Source: Desmonostoc muscorum FACHB-395 (GTDB taxonomy: Bacteria > Cyanobacteriota > Cyanobacteriia > Cyanobacteriales > Nostocaceae). From it: a DNA stretch of 64,000 nt. A program made the translations under genes and the position numbers. Within the stretch, counting starts at the first letter, position 1, and the number at the start of each line of letters is the position of its first letter. Under the pieces are notes generated by a model. The model ran no database searches. It was not told the DNA's origin and saw nothing but the letters and a program-made list of their open reading frames with translations. The stretch is taken from contig NZ_JACJSF010000013.1 of assembly GCF_014698035.1 (NCBI RefSeq), positions 1 to 64,000 on the forward strand, in the 5' to 3' direction. Positions 19,001 through 27,358 of this stretch are shown one piece after another.

Positions 19001-20228
19001 TAAAGGTCTAGAAAACCTGTTGCGGTGTGTAACACCTAGCCAACTGAATTATTTAGTCCTGTTTTCTTCTGTAGTTGGTTTCTACGGAAACGTGGGACAG
19101 TCAGATTATGCGATCGCTAATGAAATTCTCAACAAATCAGCCCACCTTGTCAAACGCAACCATCCCCATTCTCATGTAGTAGCGATTAATTGGGGCCCTT
19201 GGGATAGTGGTATGGTTTCTCCTGAATTAAAGCAAGCTTTTGCTGAACGGAATATCGAGACTATTCCTGTTGATATTGGTACAGAAATGTTAGTTGATGA
19301 ATTAGCTAACACCAATCAAGAAACTGTGCAAGTTGTAATTGGTAGCCCTTTAGTTTATATCCCAGAAAAGCTACCAAGCGAGTTGAGAACTTTTCGGATT
19401 CAGAGGCAACTAACATTAGCAGCTAATCCATTTTTACAAGATCATGTAATTGCTGGTTATCCAGTTCTCCCCGCGACTTGTGGACTCTTGTGGATTGCTA
19501 ACGCTTGCGAACAAATCTATCCTGGTTATAAAGCCTTCAGTTGTACAAACTATAAAGTTTTGAAGGGACTAATATTTGATGAAAATTTAGCAACTAAATA
19601 CACTTTAGAATTGCAAGAAATTGCTAAATATGATATCAATGAGATAGATTTTGATGCCAAAATCTGGAGTAAAACTCCAGAAGGTAAAATCCGTTATCAT
19701 TTTAGTAGTCAGATGAAATTGAAGCGGGAAATTCTTATTGCCCCAACACACGAATTTATGAACTTAAGCCAGGATCATAAAATCACCGCGACGACTTCAT
19801 CACTTTATCAAAATGGGGCAGCTAGCTTATTTCACGGATTTACCTTTCAAGGTGTAAAATCTGTTTTAAATGCCACTCTGGACAAGATCACCATAGAATG
19901 CTACTTGCCAGAGCCTGGAGAAAGACAACAAGGACAATTCCCAGTCCAAACATTCAATCCCTACATTGCAGATGTGCAGATTCATGCATTTTGGATTTGG
20001 GCACAGCATTTTTATCAGGTAGCTTGTTTACCTTCAGAAATCAAGACTTTTGAACAGTTTGCTGCCGTTCCATTTGATGAAACATTTTACGTTTCTTGTG
20101 AAATAAAATCAAAGACAGAATCGAGTTTAGTTGTTGATGTCATCGCCCATAATCAGCAAGGGAAAATATATACTCGAATGCTTGGTGCAAAGGGAACTAT
20201 TTTACCCAAGCAACTCGATGAAATTTAA
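13023..20228 (+). CDS. PUFA-synthase/HglE-like polyketide synthase: KS-AT-ACP-ACP(degenerate)-KR-DH
   Basis: This 2401-residue cytoplasmic megasynthase opens the cluster. The KS domain (about 50-510) has an intact triad: Cys259 in DAACASS, His394 in EAHGTGT and His434 in GHTKAA. The AT domain (about 635-920) has Ser730 in GHSFGE and His836. A long linker (about 1000-1310) holds NGNKP-type repeats and two copies of an FFQL-type helical motif also seen in HglE proteins. ACP1 carries the phosphopantetheine Ser1356 in LGIDSIKR. ACP2 reads LGIDAVKL, so its Ser is replaced by Ala1497. KR (about 1835-2090) has VSGGAKGIT and Tyr2029. The C-terminal hot-dog DH has His2141 in HVIAGYPVLP. The order matches PfaA/HglE iterative synthases that build long reduced or hydroxylated acyl chains. 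Simple-repeat DNA encodes the linkers around ACP2. Confidence 0.9.
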   Translation: MTASRIEAVLAQLQEEVSNCEQALLKLIQVKKVMVENAPLTSEINRPQQKTDIAIIGMASIFPQSKNLQEYWEKIIHKVDCITDVPPSRWSVEDYYDPNPRTPDKTYCKRGGFIPDVNFNPMEFGLPPNSLEVTDISQLLGLIVAKAAMEDAGYGESRQFSCDIYDRLRQRTGVILGVALGRQLAVPLTARMQYPIWEKVLKGSGLSDEDAQKIIEKIKSAYVQWDENAFPGMLANVVTGRIANRLDLGGTNCVVDAACASSLGALKMAISELTEHRADMMITGGVDTDNSIMAYMCFSKTPAVSQGENVKPFDAESDGMMLGEGVGMLVLKRLEDAQRDNDRIYAVIKGIGTSSDGRYKSIYAPRPEGQMRALHRAYEDAGFSPTSVGLIEAHGTGTMAGDPAEFSSIKEVFGENNPKKQHIALGTVKSQIGHTKAAAGAASLIKTALALHHKVLPATINVTKPHPKLDIDSSPFYLNTETRPWISGDDQPRRAGVSSFGFGGTNYHVVLEEYTSQHQQPYRLHKPSQSVLLFASTPEELLSRIQEIRQQLQSDTGEQLYTELIAASQSLEIPVTNARLGFVADSLTQACNLLQTSIDLLTSKLQAESWEYPQGIYYRKTGIETEGKVVALFSGQGSQYLEMGRELAINFPDLGQTYAQIDNLLREDGLQPLSEVVFPNPVFDLDQKTAQMKALQQTEYAQPAIGAFSAGLYKILQQAGFKPDFVAGHSFGELTALWAAGVLSEKDYLFLVKARGQAMAAPKDPLLDAGAMLAVKGDVTQVTELIQNFPQVTIANLNSPNQMVLAGTKAEIANVQEALKTQGFSSILLGVSAAFHTPLVAYAQQPFARAIEKVTFNEPQIPVYTNVTGKRYPNEPQVIQTVLKEHLKNQVLFKQEIENIYAEGGYCFIEFGPRSVLTNLVKDILGDRPHLAVALNASHLKDSDRTLRQAVLQLRVAGLPLQNLDPYQLEYKIPEASPNQLLNVRLNSTNFVSDKTKQSFEKAMQNGHEVKPTVANGNKPNFSQSTEKVSVNSQSTVGNGNKPNPSHSVEKVAVNGQSTFANGNKPHSVTANPSHSAEKVTVNGGVKSVQNGQSDQLDIKSLQPSSELPLSYLRAIDNLEYSLIDFSRNQHEILQVHEQSLNNQTEYTKTFFQLMEQQHALWGNSKFSEPHTETQQLVVSSSERSIMRFHEHQTDSLRIHEQYLNYQQEYTNNFFQLLQRNYQPSPSNTNQQSLIPPVNYQPSPVAPPVEEDNPVRETAPVALPSNGSATKSEPVSTNGNGTNGNGAYHQATAFLDITPLKENTASVEIAPPPPPVIIDQAALSQTLINVVSDKTGYPTEMLELTMDIEADLGIDSIKRVEILGALLELYPDLPKPNPEEVGQLRTLAQIAEYMGKIASEISGAIPAVGFVNAPKETGSREQGAEGDGEDKGDEGDEGDEGDEGNGGVTAIPSSSPPSPSSPELTNIVFNVVSEKTGYSTTMLDLSMDIETDLGIDAVKLVEILEALLELYPDLPKLTSEALAQLHTLGQIVAHIEKGLGTGEEVGEAGAGSRGEEFSPISNPQSSIFRSPVRLKYLPEPDVLDFTLPDNHIALLTDDGSLTTAKLAETLFKRGWKTVVLTFPSTVIAKQSPLPEGISRVVLADLSEEHLQEQLGAIATNYGQIATFIHLNPSTHDDISNHVRYLESEKAILRHVFLIAKYLKEPLNQAALQGRSSFITVARLDGEFGLGQKTNFGAIGAGLFGLTKSLNQEWESVFCRAIDLSPDLDAETSAQYIFAELHDPNLLVVEVGYNSQERVTLVCEQEEQKNREQEIDGIPFAASTFSSNVFPIPNAESQVFLVSGGAKGITAQCVIKLAQRYQCKFILVGRSAADPEPVWTEGYLSEADLKKRIMEDFFAKGEKPTPAMVQKKFNAISSSREIATTLQAINQAGGKAEYLNVDVTDAIALQEQVANAVKRFGPVTGIIHGAGNLADKRIEKKSVQDFETVYTAKVKGLENLLRCVTPSQLNYLVLFSSVVGFYGNVGQSDYAIANEILNKSAHLVKRNHPHSHVVAINWGPWDSGMVSPELKQAFAERNIETIPVDIGTEMLVDELANTNQETVQVVIGSPLVYIPEKLPSELRTFRIQRQLTLAANPFLQDHVIAGYPVLPATCGLLWIANACEQIYPGYKAFSCTNYKVLKGLIFDENLATKYTLELQEIAKYDINEIDFDAKIWSKTPEGKIRYHFSSQMKLKREILIAPTHEFMNLSQDHKITATTSSLYQNGAASLFHGFTFQGVKSVLNATLDKITIECYLPEPGERQQGQFPVQTFNPYIADVQIHAFWIWAQHFYQVACLPSEIKTFEQFAAVPFDETFYVSCEIKSKTESSLVVDVIAHNQQGKIYTRMLGAKGTILPKQLDEI

Positions 20229-20384
20229 ATAGGCAACTGAAAAATGTCATAAGAATTCAGCACTAAGGAGTCATACTTAGAAAGAATCTAATATGATTGA
20301 TTCATCAAATTTTATCCTGATTCTTTAACTATTCTGACCCCTGAATTCTTACAAAATATATACATCAGCTTGAGGAGGTAGGTG

Positions 20385-23300
20385 ATGGAAGAATTTGCAC
20401 CAAATAAAATTCATAAAATAGCGATTGTAGGGATGGATTGCTATTTGGGTGGCGGCTGCAAGGGATTAGATACCTTTGAACGCAGTATTTATGAGGGAAC
20501 TCAGCATTTTATTTCCAGACCTCCTCAGCGATGGCAAGCAATAGAAGCACAACAACAGTTGTTGAAAAACTACAGTTTTCCCGACGGTGTAGCACCATTA
20601 GGTGCATACATTAAAGATTTTGAAATTGATGCTTTCAGTTTAGAACTACCACCAGAAGAAGTAGACAATTTTAACCCTCAAGAACTGTTGATGCTTCAGG
20701 TTGCCGATAATGCTCTAAAAGATGCGGCACTTCGTAAAACTACGAGAATAGCAATAATAATTGCTAGTACTAAAGACCTTACTCTGCATCAACAAAAAGA
20801 GCAACTTGAAGATAATGAATATACCAACTACATCGAAAACAGCCTAGCTAATTATATTTCCAAACTGTGGAATTTTGCTGGACCGACATTCACATTAATT
20901 GCCGAACAAAATTCTGTTTTTAAAGCCTTGGAGCTTGCCCAAAAGCTACTCGCAATCAGAGAAGTAGACGCTGTTTTAGTCGGTGCGATTGACCTTGCTG
21001 GGGATGGCGCTAGTGTTTTACAACGAAATGAAATAACAAAAGTTAACACAGGTGTGAATACTCTCAGTTACGACCAGAAAGCCAATGGTTGGATAGTTGG
21101 TGAGGGTGCGGCGGCTGTAGTATTGAAGCTCCACGAAACAGCAAAACGAGAGAACAATCGCATATATGCAACGATTGACGCTCTTAGTCTTGTGGAAAAT
21201 TCAAAATCTAAAATTCACTCTCTCACGGTTCCAAATTCTGAAATGATCGCCCAGGCTTGTCAACAGGCTTTTCATCTTGCAGATATCAAACCAAGAGATA
21301 TCAACTATTTGGAAGTTGTTGGTAGTGGAATTTCCCAGCAAGATGAGTCAGAAATTCAAGGGTTGCTCGCAGCTTATCGCACATTTGAGCCAAATTTAAC
21401 TTGTGCGATCGGGAGTATTAAAGCAAATATAGGTCATACCTATGCTGCATCGGGGATAGTTAGCCTGATTAAAACAGCACTTTGTTTATATCATCGTTAC
21501 ATCCCCGCAGTTCCCCAGTGGTCTGGCCCCAAAATGCCAGAAATTTGGCGAGATAGTCCCTTTTATGTCGCTTCTGAATCAAAACCCTGGTTTTTAGAAA
21601 AAGGAGCTACTAGAAGAATAGCTGCGATTAACGGGATGGAGATAGATGGAAGTTATGCACATTTAATTTTGTCAGAGGAAGTATATCAGCAACATCACAA
21701 CAGCAGGTATTTAGAGCAAATGCCTTACTATGTGTTTGCGATCGCATCTGACGAGCAATCAACTCTATTAGAAGAAATCCGCAATCTTCAACAAACCATT
21801 AAAGATTGTTCTTCCCTAGCTGCTGCTGCTAGGCTGACTTTTAAGGCTTTTCAACAGCATCAACAGGCAACTTATGCAGTAGCAATTCTCGGACACGATC
21901 AAGATGAATTGCAGCGCGAAATTCAGCACTCCCTCAAAGGTATTCCCGATGCCTTCAAGACAGGTAAAGACTGGCAAACTCCTCTAGGCAGCTATTTTAC
22001 AGCAAAACCACTTGGGCAAAAAGGTAAAATCGCTTTCGTTTATCCAGCAGCCTTTAGTGCTTATCTCGGAATAGGTCGGAATCTATTTCGTTTATTTCCT
22101 CAACTTTACGATCAGCTGCTCATCAAAAGTGGTTACAACCGTCTCGCGAATATAGAAAAACTTGTCTACCCTCGAAGTTTAGAAAAATTTTCAAATAGGC
22201 AACTGGAAGCCCTTGAAAAGGAATTGATTAACGATTCAGTAGCAATACTAGAATTAGAAATGCTCTTTGCCACACTTTTAACGGCAACTCTGAGCAATTA
22301 TTTTCAGATCAAGCCCCAATGTGCTTTTGGTTATAGCTTGGGCGAGATTAGCATGATGTTGGCTCAAGGTGTCTGGACTGAGTTTCTAGATAATAGTAAG
22401 AGCTTTAACTCATCTCCTCTGTTTAAGACAAGGCTATCTGGTCCCAAAAATGCTGTGCGCGAGTATTGGGGATTACCTCAAGGAGAGGATGATAAAAGCG
22501 GAGATTTTTGGCGCAACTATATTCTTATATGTCCAGTATCTCGTGTTCAGGAAGCCATCCAAGATGAAGATCGCGTCTATTTACTTTTAATTAATACTCC
22601 AGAAGAAGTCGTGATTGCTGGTGAGATAGAAGCTTGTAAGCGGGTAATTGCCAATCTAAATTGTGATGCTTTTCTTGCTCCCTTCACCCATGTCATCCAT
22701 TGCGAGGCAATGCGCTCTGAATACCATGAACTTGTGAGATTAAATACATTCCCTAGCCAAAATAAATCAGAAACTATTTTTTATTCCACAGCCGAGTATA
22801 AACCAATTGACCTCGACAGTGATTCAATAGCTCGCAACATTGCTCAAAACATCTGTCAACAGCTTAATTTTCCTCGGCTAATTAACCGTGTCTATGAAGA
22901 TGGCTTCAAAATATTTCTCGAAGTAGGTGCTGGTAGTAACTGTTCCAGATGGATTGATAAAACCCTCAAGGCAAAAGAACAGATCACAGTATCTCTTAAT
23001 AAAAGAGGTGTAGACGATCATGCTTCTATTATCAAAGCCTTAGCAAAACTCCTTAGCCATAGAGTTGAACTAGATTTATCACCATTATATTCTCAAGAAC
23101 CAGAAGTTTCCAATGAAAGCCAGTCTAACGTGAGAACTATAACCTTGCAAAATAGCAAGATTAGTTACATATCTTTGAATAAAAAAAATCACGAAATCCT
23201 TGAAGATATCTCTTTTAGATATCCCATCAAAACTGTTAATCAGCAGCAATATCAACTATCAGAATTAAAGGAATTTGCACAAATGAATTCTTCTTTGCTC

Positions 23301-23687
23301 CCCAATCCTACCAAAAGTCTTGAAAACACCTCTAGAAATCTAGAAACTCTCCAAGAGCAAGTTAACTTTCAAAATGGCAGCGAACCTACTCAGTTATTGC
23401 TACAAGAACGCAATGAAACTGTAGAAAAATTACAAATTAACGAAAATTGGGTAACAGAACAGGAAAAGAATCAATTCGCTCTGACCCCTAGTTTGAAAAC
23501 TTCCAGCCTTGTTGACGAACCCCATTTGCTCAATTCACACAGTCCTTACTATCAAAAACTGAGTGAGAATGCTTCCAGGATGACCAAAGCTCATGCTGTC
23601 TTTTTACAAGCGCGACAGGAGTCACTAAAGCAAATTAGCACCATCATTCAGTTGCAAATAGCTTGTTATCAAAAGTTGTTTGAATGA
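20385..23687 (+). CDS. KS-like (CLF-type) plus acyltransferase protein, PfaB/HglC-like
   Basis: This 1100-residue protein is read from ATG 20385, six bases after a strong GAGGAGG site; a GTG three bases earlier is also possible. The N-terminal half (about 1-440) is a ketosynthase fold starting KIAIVGMDCYLGGGCKGL. The catalytic Cys position is Gln175 (AEQNSVFKAL), the EAHGTGT His is lost (EVVGSGI), and GSIKANIGHT is kept. This is the chain-length-factor or decarboxylating pattern, not an active condensing enzyme. The second half (about 540-870) is an AT with Ser651 in GYSLGE. The tail (about 900-1100) is Gln/Glu/Asn rich and helical, with a motif resembling the linker of the preceding synthase. 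It likely pairs with that KS and loads extender or primer units. Confidence 0.85.
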   Translation: MEEFAPNKIHKIAIVGMDCYLGGGCKGLDTFERSIYEGTQHFISRPPQRWQAIEAQQQLLKNYSFPDGVAPLGAYIKDFEIDAFSLELPPEEVDNFNPQELLMLQVADNALKDAALRKTTRIAIIIASTKDLTLHQQKEQLEDNEYTNYIENSLANYISKLWNFAGPTFTLIAEQNSVFKALELAQKLLAIREVDAVLVGAIDLAGDGASVLQRNEITKVNTGVNTLSYDQKANGWIVGEGAAAVVLKLHETAKRENNRIYATIDALSLVENSKSKIHSLTVPNSEMIAQACQQAFHLADIKPRDINYLEVVGSGISQQDESEIQGLLAAYRTFEPNLTCAIGSIKANIGHTYAASGIVSLIKTALCLYHRYIPAVPQWSGPKMPEIWRDSPFYVASESKPWFLEKGATRRIAAINGMEIDGSYAHLILSEEVYQQHHNSRYLEQMPYYVFAIASDEQSTLLEEIRNLQQTIKDCSSLAAAARLTFKAFQQHQQATYAVAILGHDQDELQREIQHSLKGIPDAFKTGKDWQTPLGSYFTAKPLGQKGKIAFVYPAAFSAYLGIGRNLFRLFPQLYDQLLIKSGYNRLANIEKLVYPRSLEKFSNRQLEALEKELINDSVAILELEMLFATLLTATLSNYFQIKPQCAFGYSLGEISMMLAQGVWTEFLDNSKSFNSSPLFKTRLSGPKNAVREYWGLPQGEDDKSGDFWRNYILICPVSRVQEAIQDEDRVYLLLINTPEEVVIAGEIEACKRVIANLNCDAFLAPFTHVIHCEAMRSEYHELVRLNTFPSQNKSETIFYSTAEYKPIDLDSDSIARNIAQNICQQLNFPRLINRVYEDGFKIFLEVGAGSNCSRWIDKTLKAKEQITVSLNKRGVDDHASIIKALAKLLSHRVELDLSPLYSQEPEVSNESQSNVRTITLQNSKISYISLNKKNHEILEDISFRYPIKTVNQQQYQLSELKEFAQMNSSLLPNPTKSLENTSRNLETLQEQVNFQNGSEPTQLLLQERNETVEKLQINENWVTEQEKNQFALTPSLKTSSLVDEPHLLNSHSPYYQKLSENASRMTKAHAVFLQARQESLKQISTIIQLQIACYQKLFE

Positions 23688-23758
23688 TAATCATCTAAAG
23701 CAGCAAAGTACCCAGATTATTTGAATAAATAATTGGTGCAAAATCAAGCTTAGTAAGA

Positions 23759-23778
23759 CAAGGGGCTTCAGCCCCTTG
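23759..23778. repeat. Perfect 8-bp hairpin between genes of the cluster
   Basis: CAAGGGGC and GCCCCTTG arms flank a TTCA loop. It lies in the 188-bp gap between the KS-AT gene and the PfaD gene. It may attenuate or process the transcript, but similar palindromes are dispersed in Nostoc-type genomes. Confidence 0.55.
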
Positions 23779-23875
23779 CTCTAGAGCAAACTCACAGGTA
23801 ATCAGTATAAAATCTGCTGTAAATTTTTCAAACATTATCTGGTAAACAATTTTCTGGAACTGGAGGTTAAAAAAG

Positions 23876-25537
23876 ATGATTGGTGCAGATAATATACTAA
23901 ATAACAATGGTAACTACCTAAAAATTTCAGACTATATTTCCCACCAAAATCAAGTTTGGCAAGGTATTTTAGATTTTGTATCTTTTAACGAAAAAGGCAT
24001 AAAATCTAAGCTTCTAAATTTAGAAAAACCTTGTTATATTATTAGAGTTGAAGGAAAAGTTGGCGCAACTAATGAAGGTTATCTATATCCTTGCAACCAA
24101 GAAAAAACGGGACAGGCAGAAATATTAGTATCTACTCCACCTCTGTCAACTCGGCAATTAGGCGATTCAACTTTTCTCAAATTTCATGGTGTAAAATACG
24201 CTTATGCCACGGGCGCAATGGCTCAAGGGATTGCTTCTGAAGAACTGGTAATTGCCCTTGGTAAAGAGAAAATCTTAAGTTCATTTGGTGCTGGTGGCTT
24301 ATCTCCTGCTCGCGTCGAAGCAGCCATTAAGCTTATTCAGCAAGCTTTACCCGAAGGACCTTACGCATTTAACTTACTCCACAGTCCCAGTGAACCTGCT
24401 ATTGAACGCGGTGTTGTTGATTTGTATCTTAAATATCAGGTGAGAACAATAGAAGCTTCCGCCTTCCTCGATTTGACTGACAACATTGTTTACTATCGCG
24501 CTGCTGGACTTGGTTTGAATGCGGACAATAAAATCGAAATCAAAAATAAAATTATAGCCAAAGTTTCTCGGAGAGAAGTTGCAATCAAATTTCTACAACC
24601 TGCTCCAACAAAAATTTTGAAGCAATTAGTTGAGCAAGGCCTTATCAGTGAATTACAAGCAACCCTAGCTGAAAAAATTCCTGTAGCTGACGATATTACT
24701 GCCGAAGCAGATTCTGGTGGTCATACAGATAATCGTCCTCTGGTTTGTCTCTTACCTTCCATCTTAGAATTGAGAGATGAAATTCAAAGAAAATTTTCTT
24801 ATGAAAAACCTGTCCGAGTTGGAGTAGCAGGAGGAATTGCTACGCCACAATCAGCATTAGCTGCCTTTATGATGGGTGCTGCTTATGTTGTAACAGGCTC
24901 GATTAACCAGTCTTGCATTGAAGCCGGAACTTCTCAACATACTAAACAATTATTGGCTCAAGCCGAGATGGCTGATGTGATGATGGCTCCGGCGGCAGAT
25001 ATGTTCGAAATGGGGGTAAAACTCCAAGTGCTCAAAAGAGGAACTCTCTTTCCTTTACGAGCCCAAAAAATGTTTGAACTATACAAAAACTATGACTCAA
25101 TTGAAGATATTCCCTTAGTGGAAAGAGATAAATTAGAAAAACAAGTTTTGAAAAAGAGCTTGGATGCAGTGTGGCAAGAGACAGTTACTTATTTATCTCA
25201 ACGCAATCCTGATAAATTGACCAAGGCTGTTAATAATTCCAAACTGAAGATGGCTTTAATTTTTCGCTGGTATCTTGGATTATCATCCCGTTGGTCTAAC
25301 TTTGGAGAAAAAGGGAGAGAAATGGATTATCAAATCTGGTGTGGCCCTGCTATGGGCAGTTTCAATGACTGGGTTAGAGGTTCTTATTTATCTGAATCAA
25401 ATAATCGTCAGGTAGTTGATGTTGCTAACCATATTATGACCGGAGCGGCATTTTTATACCGGATACAAAGTTTAAAAGTTCAGGGCTTACAAATGCCCGC
25501 TTATTACAGCGAATATCGTCCATCTACTTTTAATTAA
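23876..25537 (+). CDS. PfaD-family flavin-dependent trans-acting enoylreductase
   Basis: This 553-residue protein is of the PfaD type (nitronate-monooxygenase-like FMN TIM barrel). Diagnostic stretches are SSFGAGGLSPARVEAAI, EADSGGHTDNRPL, and RVGVAGGIATPQSALAAFMMGAAYVVTGSINQS (FMN phosphate region). They are followed by EAGTSQHTKQLL and the MFEMGVKLQVLKRGTLFP segment that characterises PfaD. In PUFA synthases this protein reduces enoyl-ACP double bonds in trans, since the megasynthase itself lacks an ER domain. It begins 188 bp after the KS-AT gene and ends 14 bp before the diiron enzyme, with AAAGGAGG serving the latter. Automated tools may label it nitronate monooxygenase; the context and C-terminal region favour enoyl reduction. 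Confidence 0.9.
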   Translation: MIGADNILNNNGNYLKISDYISHQNQVWQGILDFVSFNEKGIKSKLLNLEKPCYIIRVEGKVGATNEGYLYPCNQEKTGQAEILVSTPPLSTRQLGDSTFLKFHGVKYAYATGAMAQGIASEELVIALGKEKILSSFGAGGLSPARVEAAIKLIQQALPEGPYAFNLLHSPSEPAIERGVVDLYLKYQVRTIEASAFLDLTDNIVYYRAAGLGLNADNKIEIKNKIIAKVSRREVAIKFLQPAPTKILKQLVEQGLISELQATLAEKIPVADDITAEADSGGHTDNRPLVCLLPSILELRDEIQRKFSYEKPVRVGVAGGIATPQSALAAFMMGAAYVVTGSINQSCIEAGTSQHTKQLLAQAEMADVMMAPAADMFEMGVKLQVLKRGTLFPLRAQKMFELYKNYDSIEDIPLVERDKLEKQVLKKSLDAVWQETVTYLSQRNPDKLTKAVNNSKLKMALIFRWYLGLSSRWSNFGEKGREMDYQIWCGPAMGSFNDWVRGSYLSESNNRQVVDVANHIMTGAAFLYRIQSLKVQGLQMPAYYSEYRPSTFN

Positions 25538-25551
25538 AGGAGGAAAATCAG

Positions 25552-26850
25552 ATGAATACTGTTAAAATTGATAACCGAATTCCCAAGATTCAAAATAAGC
25601 TTTTCGAGCAGGCACATACTCAGCCTTTAGAATTAAAAACTGTTGCTATAGCTATGAGCAAGCAGGGAATTAAAGGAGAAAAACTTTACTCTCATCCGGG
25701 AATGCTCCCCTTACCCGTACCTATTTGTGAGTATTTATTTTCTTTTAATTCTCGTCAAAGGTCAATTTTATCTGCAACATTTTTTGCTAATTTCTATAAG
25801 TTTGTTGCTAATAGCGAATATCAGTCTCTCATATCCAACATGAGTGTTGCTGAAAAAGTTTTTGCTTCCTACTCGGATGAATTTATGATTCTTCATCAGG
25901 AAACTAATGAAGAGATGGATCATATTTGGTCTTTTAGAACTGTATATAGTATGGTCTGTCGAGAAATAGGAATTGAAAGTTCATTTGATGAGCCTAGCTT
26001 TTTCTATGGAACTGTTGGTGCAATACCTCAATCAGATTTCGACAACTTCGATACCCGTTTTACTTTTGATGAAGATTTAAATGAAACTCTATTGAATCTT
26101 CAAAAGGGGAAAAACTTTCTTAAAAAGATTGTAGAACAGACTCAGCAGCAAGGCAAAAATTTTACATATCGAACTTTACGCTTCATGATTGGGGATGCTA
26201 TAAGGATGTTACCGGCCCAAATAGTTCAAGAAATTGGCTTGGGTAGTTTGACTCTACTTTATCGGTATATGGCTAATATCGAGTTAAAAAAAAGCGAAGC
26301 TTTTTTATTTGATTCCCCTGAAAACTTTGATTATGAACCATTAGCTGTTGAATTGAATCAGGGTCACTTAACAGATGAAGCACGTCATTACACAACATCC
26401 TTTGATTTAGGAGTAGAACTATATAGGGCAGCTTCTCCTGAGGGTCAAGATTTCATTCGATATTTCATGCAGCTAATTTTGGAAGACTACATTAGCGCTA
26501 GTTTCACAACTTATTTGGAGAAGTTAGACTTCACTGCCCAAGGAATCATGTTAACTGATATTAGAATTGGGCTAAACTCACTAAGTATGTCTCTGCACCA
26601 TCCTGAATTAGTTGATAAGCGAGTAGATATAAATCAATTAGTTCATTCTTGGAGACAAGTGAGTTCAAAATGGCGCAATATAATTGGTTACATGGAACAA
26701 AAGAGTTGGCAATACAAATCTCAGCAGCTAGAGCGTCTTATTAAAGAATTGGGACTAGAGTTAAATACCAGTAAGCTAGGTAATCTCTATGATCGTTACA
26801 AGGATGCTTTGGCAATGAAGGAAATTCAAAAAGTTATTGAAGTAGCTTAA
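25552..26850 (+). CDS. AurF/CylC-like diiron (dimetal-carboxylate) oxygenase or halogenase
   Basis: This 432-residue helical enzyme has ligand motifs fitting the AurF-type dimetal fold: E121-M-D-H124 (ExxH) and H272-L-T-D-E276-A-R-H279 (HxxxExxH). An upstream Glu near residue 89 and another near 230-290 would complete the site. AurF oxidises aryl amines and CmlI acts on an amino group. The distantly related cyanobacterial CylC proteins chlorinate fatty acyl chains on ACPs. The gene is followed at once by a 2Fe-2S ferredoxin and an ACP, so an ACP-bound substrate with ferredoxin electrons is likely. Which reaction it performs (hydroxylation, N-oxidation, desaturation or chlorination) cannot be decided from sequence alone. 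Confidence 0.7.
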   Translation: MNTVKIDNRIPKIQNKLFEQAHTQPLELKTVAIAMSKQGIKGEKLYSHPGMLPLPVPICEYLFSFNSRQRSILSATFFANFYKFVANSEYQSLISNMSVAEKVFASYSDEFMILHQETNEEMDHIWSFRTVYSMVCREIGIESSFDEPSFFYGTVGAIPQSDFDNFDTRFTFDEDLNETLLNLQKGKNFLKKIVEQTQQQGKNFTYRTLRFMIGDAIRMLPAQIVQEIGLGSLTLLYRYMANIELKKSEAFLFDSPENFDYEPLAVELNQGHLTDEARHYTTSFDLGVELYRAASPEGQDFIRYFMQLILEDYISASFTTYLEKLDFTAQGIMLTDIRIGLNSLSMSLHHPELVDKRVDINQLVHSWRQVSSKWRNIIGYMEQKSWQYKSQQLERLIKELGLELNTSKLGNLYDRYKDALAMKEIQKVIEVA

Positions 26851-26899
26851 CAATTCTTAAATCTGTTAACCCTCTTTCGTGAAACCAGCGAGTTTAGAG

Positions 26900-27187
26900 A
26901 TGATAGTGTCTATTCATTTTGAAGACGATCAGAAAACAGTTCAAGTTGAAGCAAACCAACGCTTAACTAAGGTTTGTGATGAGCATCCTAGTTCAATTTT
27001 ATTTGGTTGTCGTTGTGTTGCTTGCGGAACTTGCCTCATAGAAGTTGTGAGTGGGATAGAAAATCTAACTCCTGTGATGGATGAAGAGCGGATTTTGCTT
27101 GATGTGTTGGCTCCCGATACTACCAATGTTCGCCTAGCTTGTCAATGCGTAGTGCAGGGTGATATTCGTATTCGGGTAGCGGATTAA
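26900..27187 (+). CDS. Plant-type 2Fe-2S ferredoxin
   Basis: This is a small ferredoxin of about 95 residues. The cluster ligands are in GCRCVACGTC, giving the Cx4Cx2C pattern (with an additional Cys inside), and a distal Cys in LACQC near the C-terminus. I chose the ATG at 26900; a GTG at 26879 would add seven residues, and neither has a strong ribosome-binding site. It lies 49 bp after the diiron enzyme and most plausibly delivers electrons to it. It is shorter and more divergent than photosynthetic PetF. Confidence 0.85.
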   Translation: MIVSIHFEDDQKTVQVEANQRLTKVCDEHPSSILFGCRCVACGTCLIEVVSGIENLTPVMDEERILLDVLAPDTTNVRLACQCVVQGDIRIRVAD

Positions 27188-27298
27188 CTGGCAAATTTTA
27201 TATAGCTCGATATGCTCTTAGGAGATATGCAGCAGCAGCGAAAGTTAAAACCTTTTTCTAATATCTCCTACCTTAGACTTTTCAAAAGTTTTAGCCAG

Positions 27299-27326
27299 TA
27301 CAGCAATCCTATTTAGGAATGCTATA
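27299..27326. repeat. Tip-to-tip miniature of the 2821-2947 MITE family
   Basis: TACAGCAATCCTA and the inverse of TAGGAATGCTATA meet almost directly, forming a near-perfect 28-bp palindrome. Both halves match the ends of the MITE at 2821. It lies in the ferredoxin-ACP gap. Confidence 0.6.
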
Positions 27327-27358
27327 TATCCAATTATTTTTACTTCAGAGGTGTGTAA

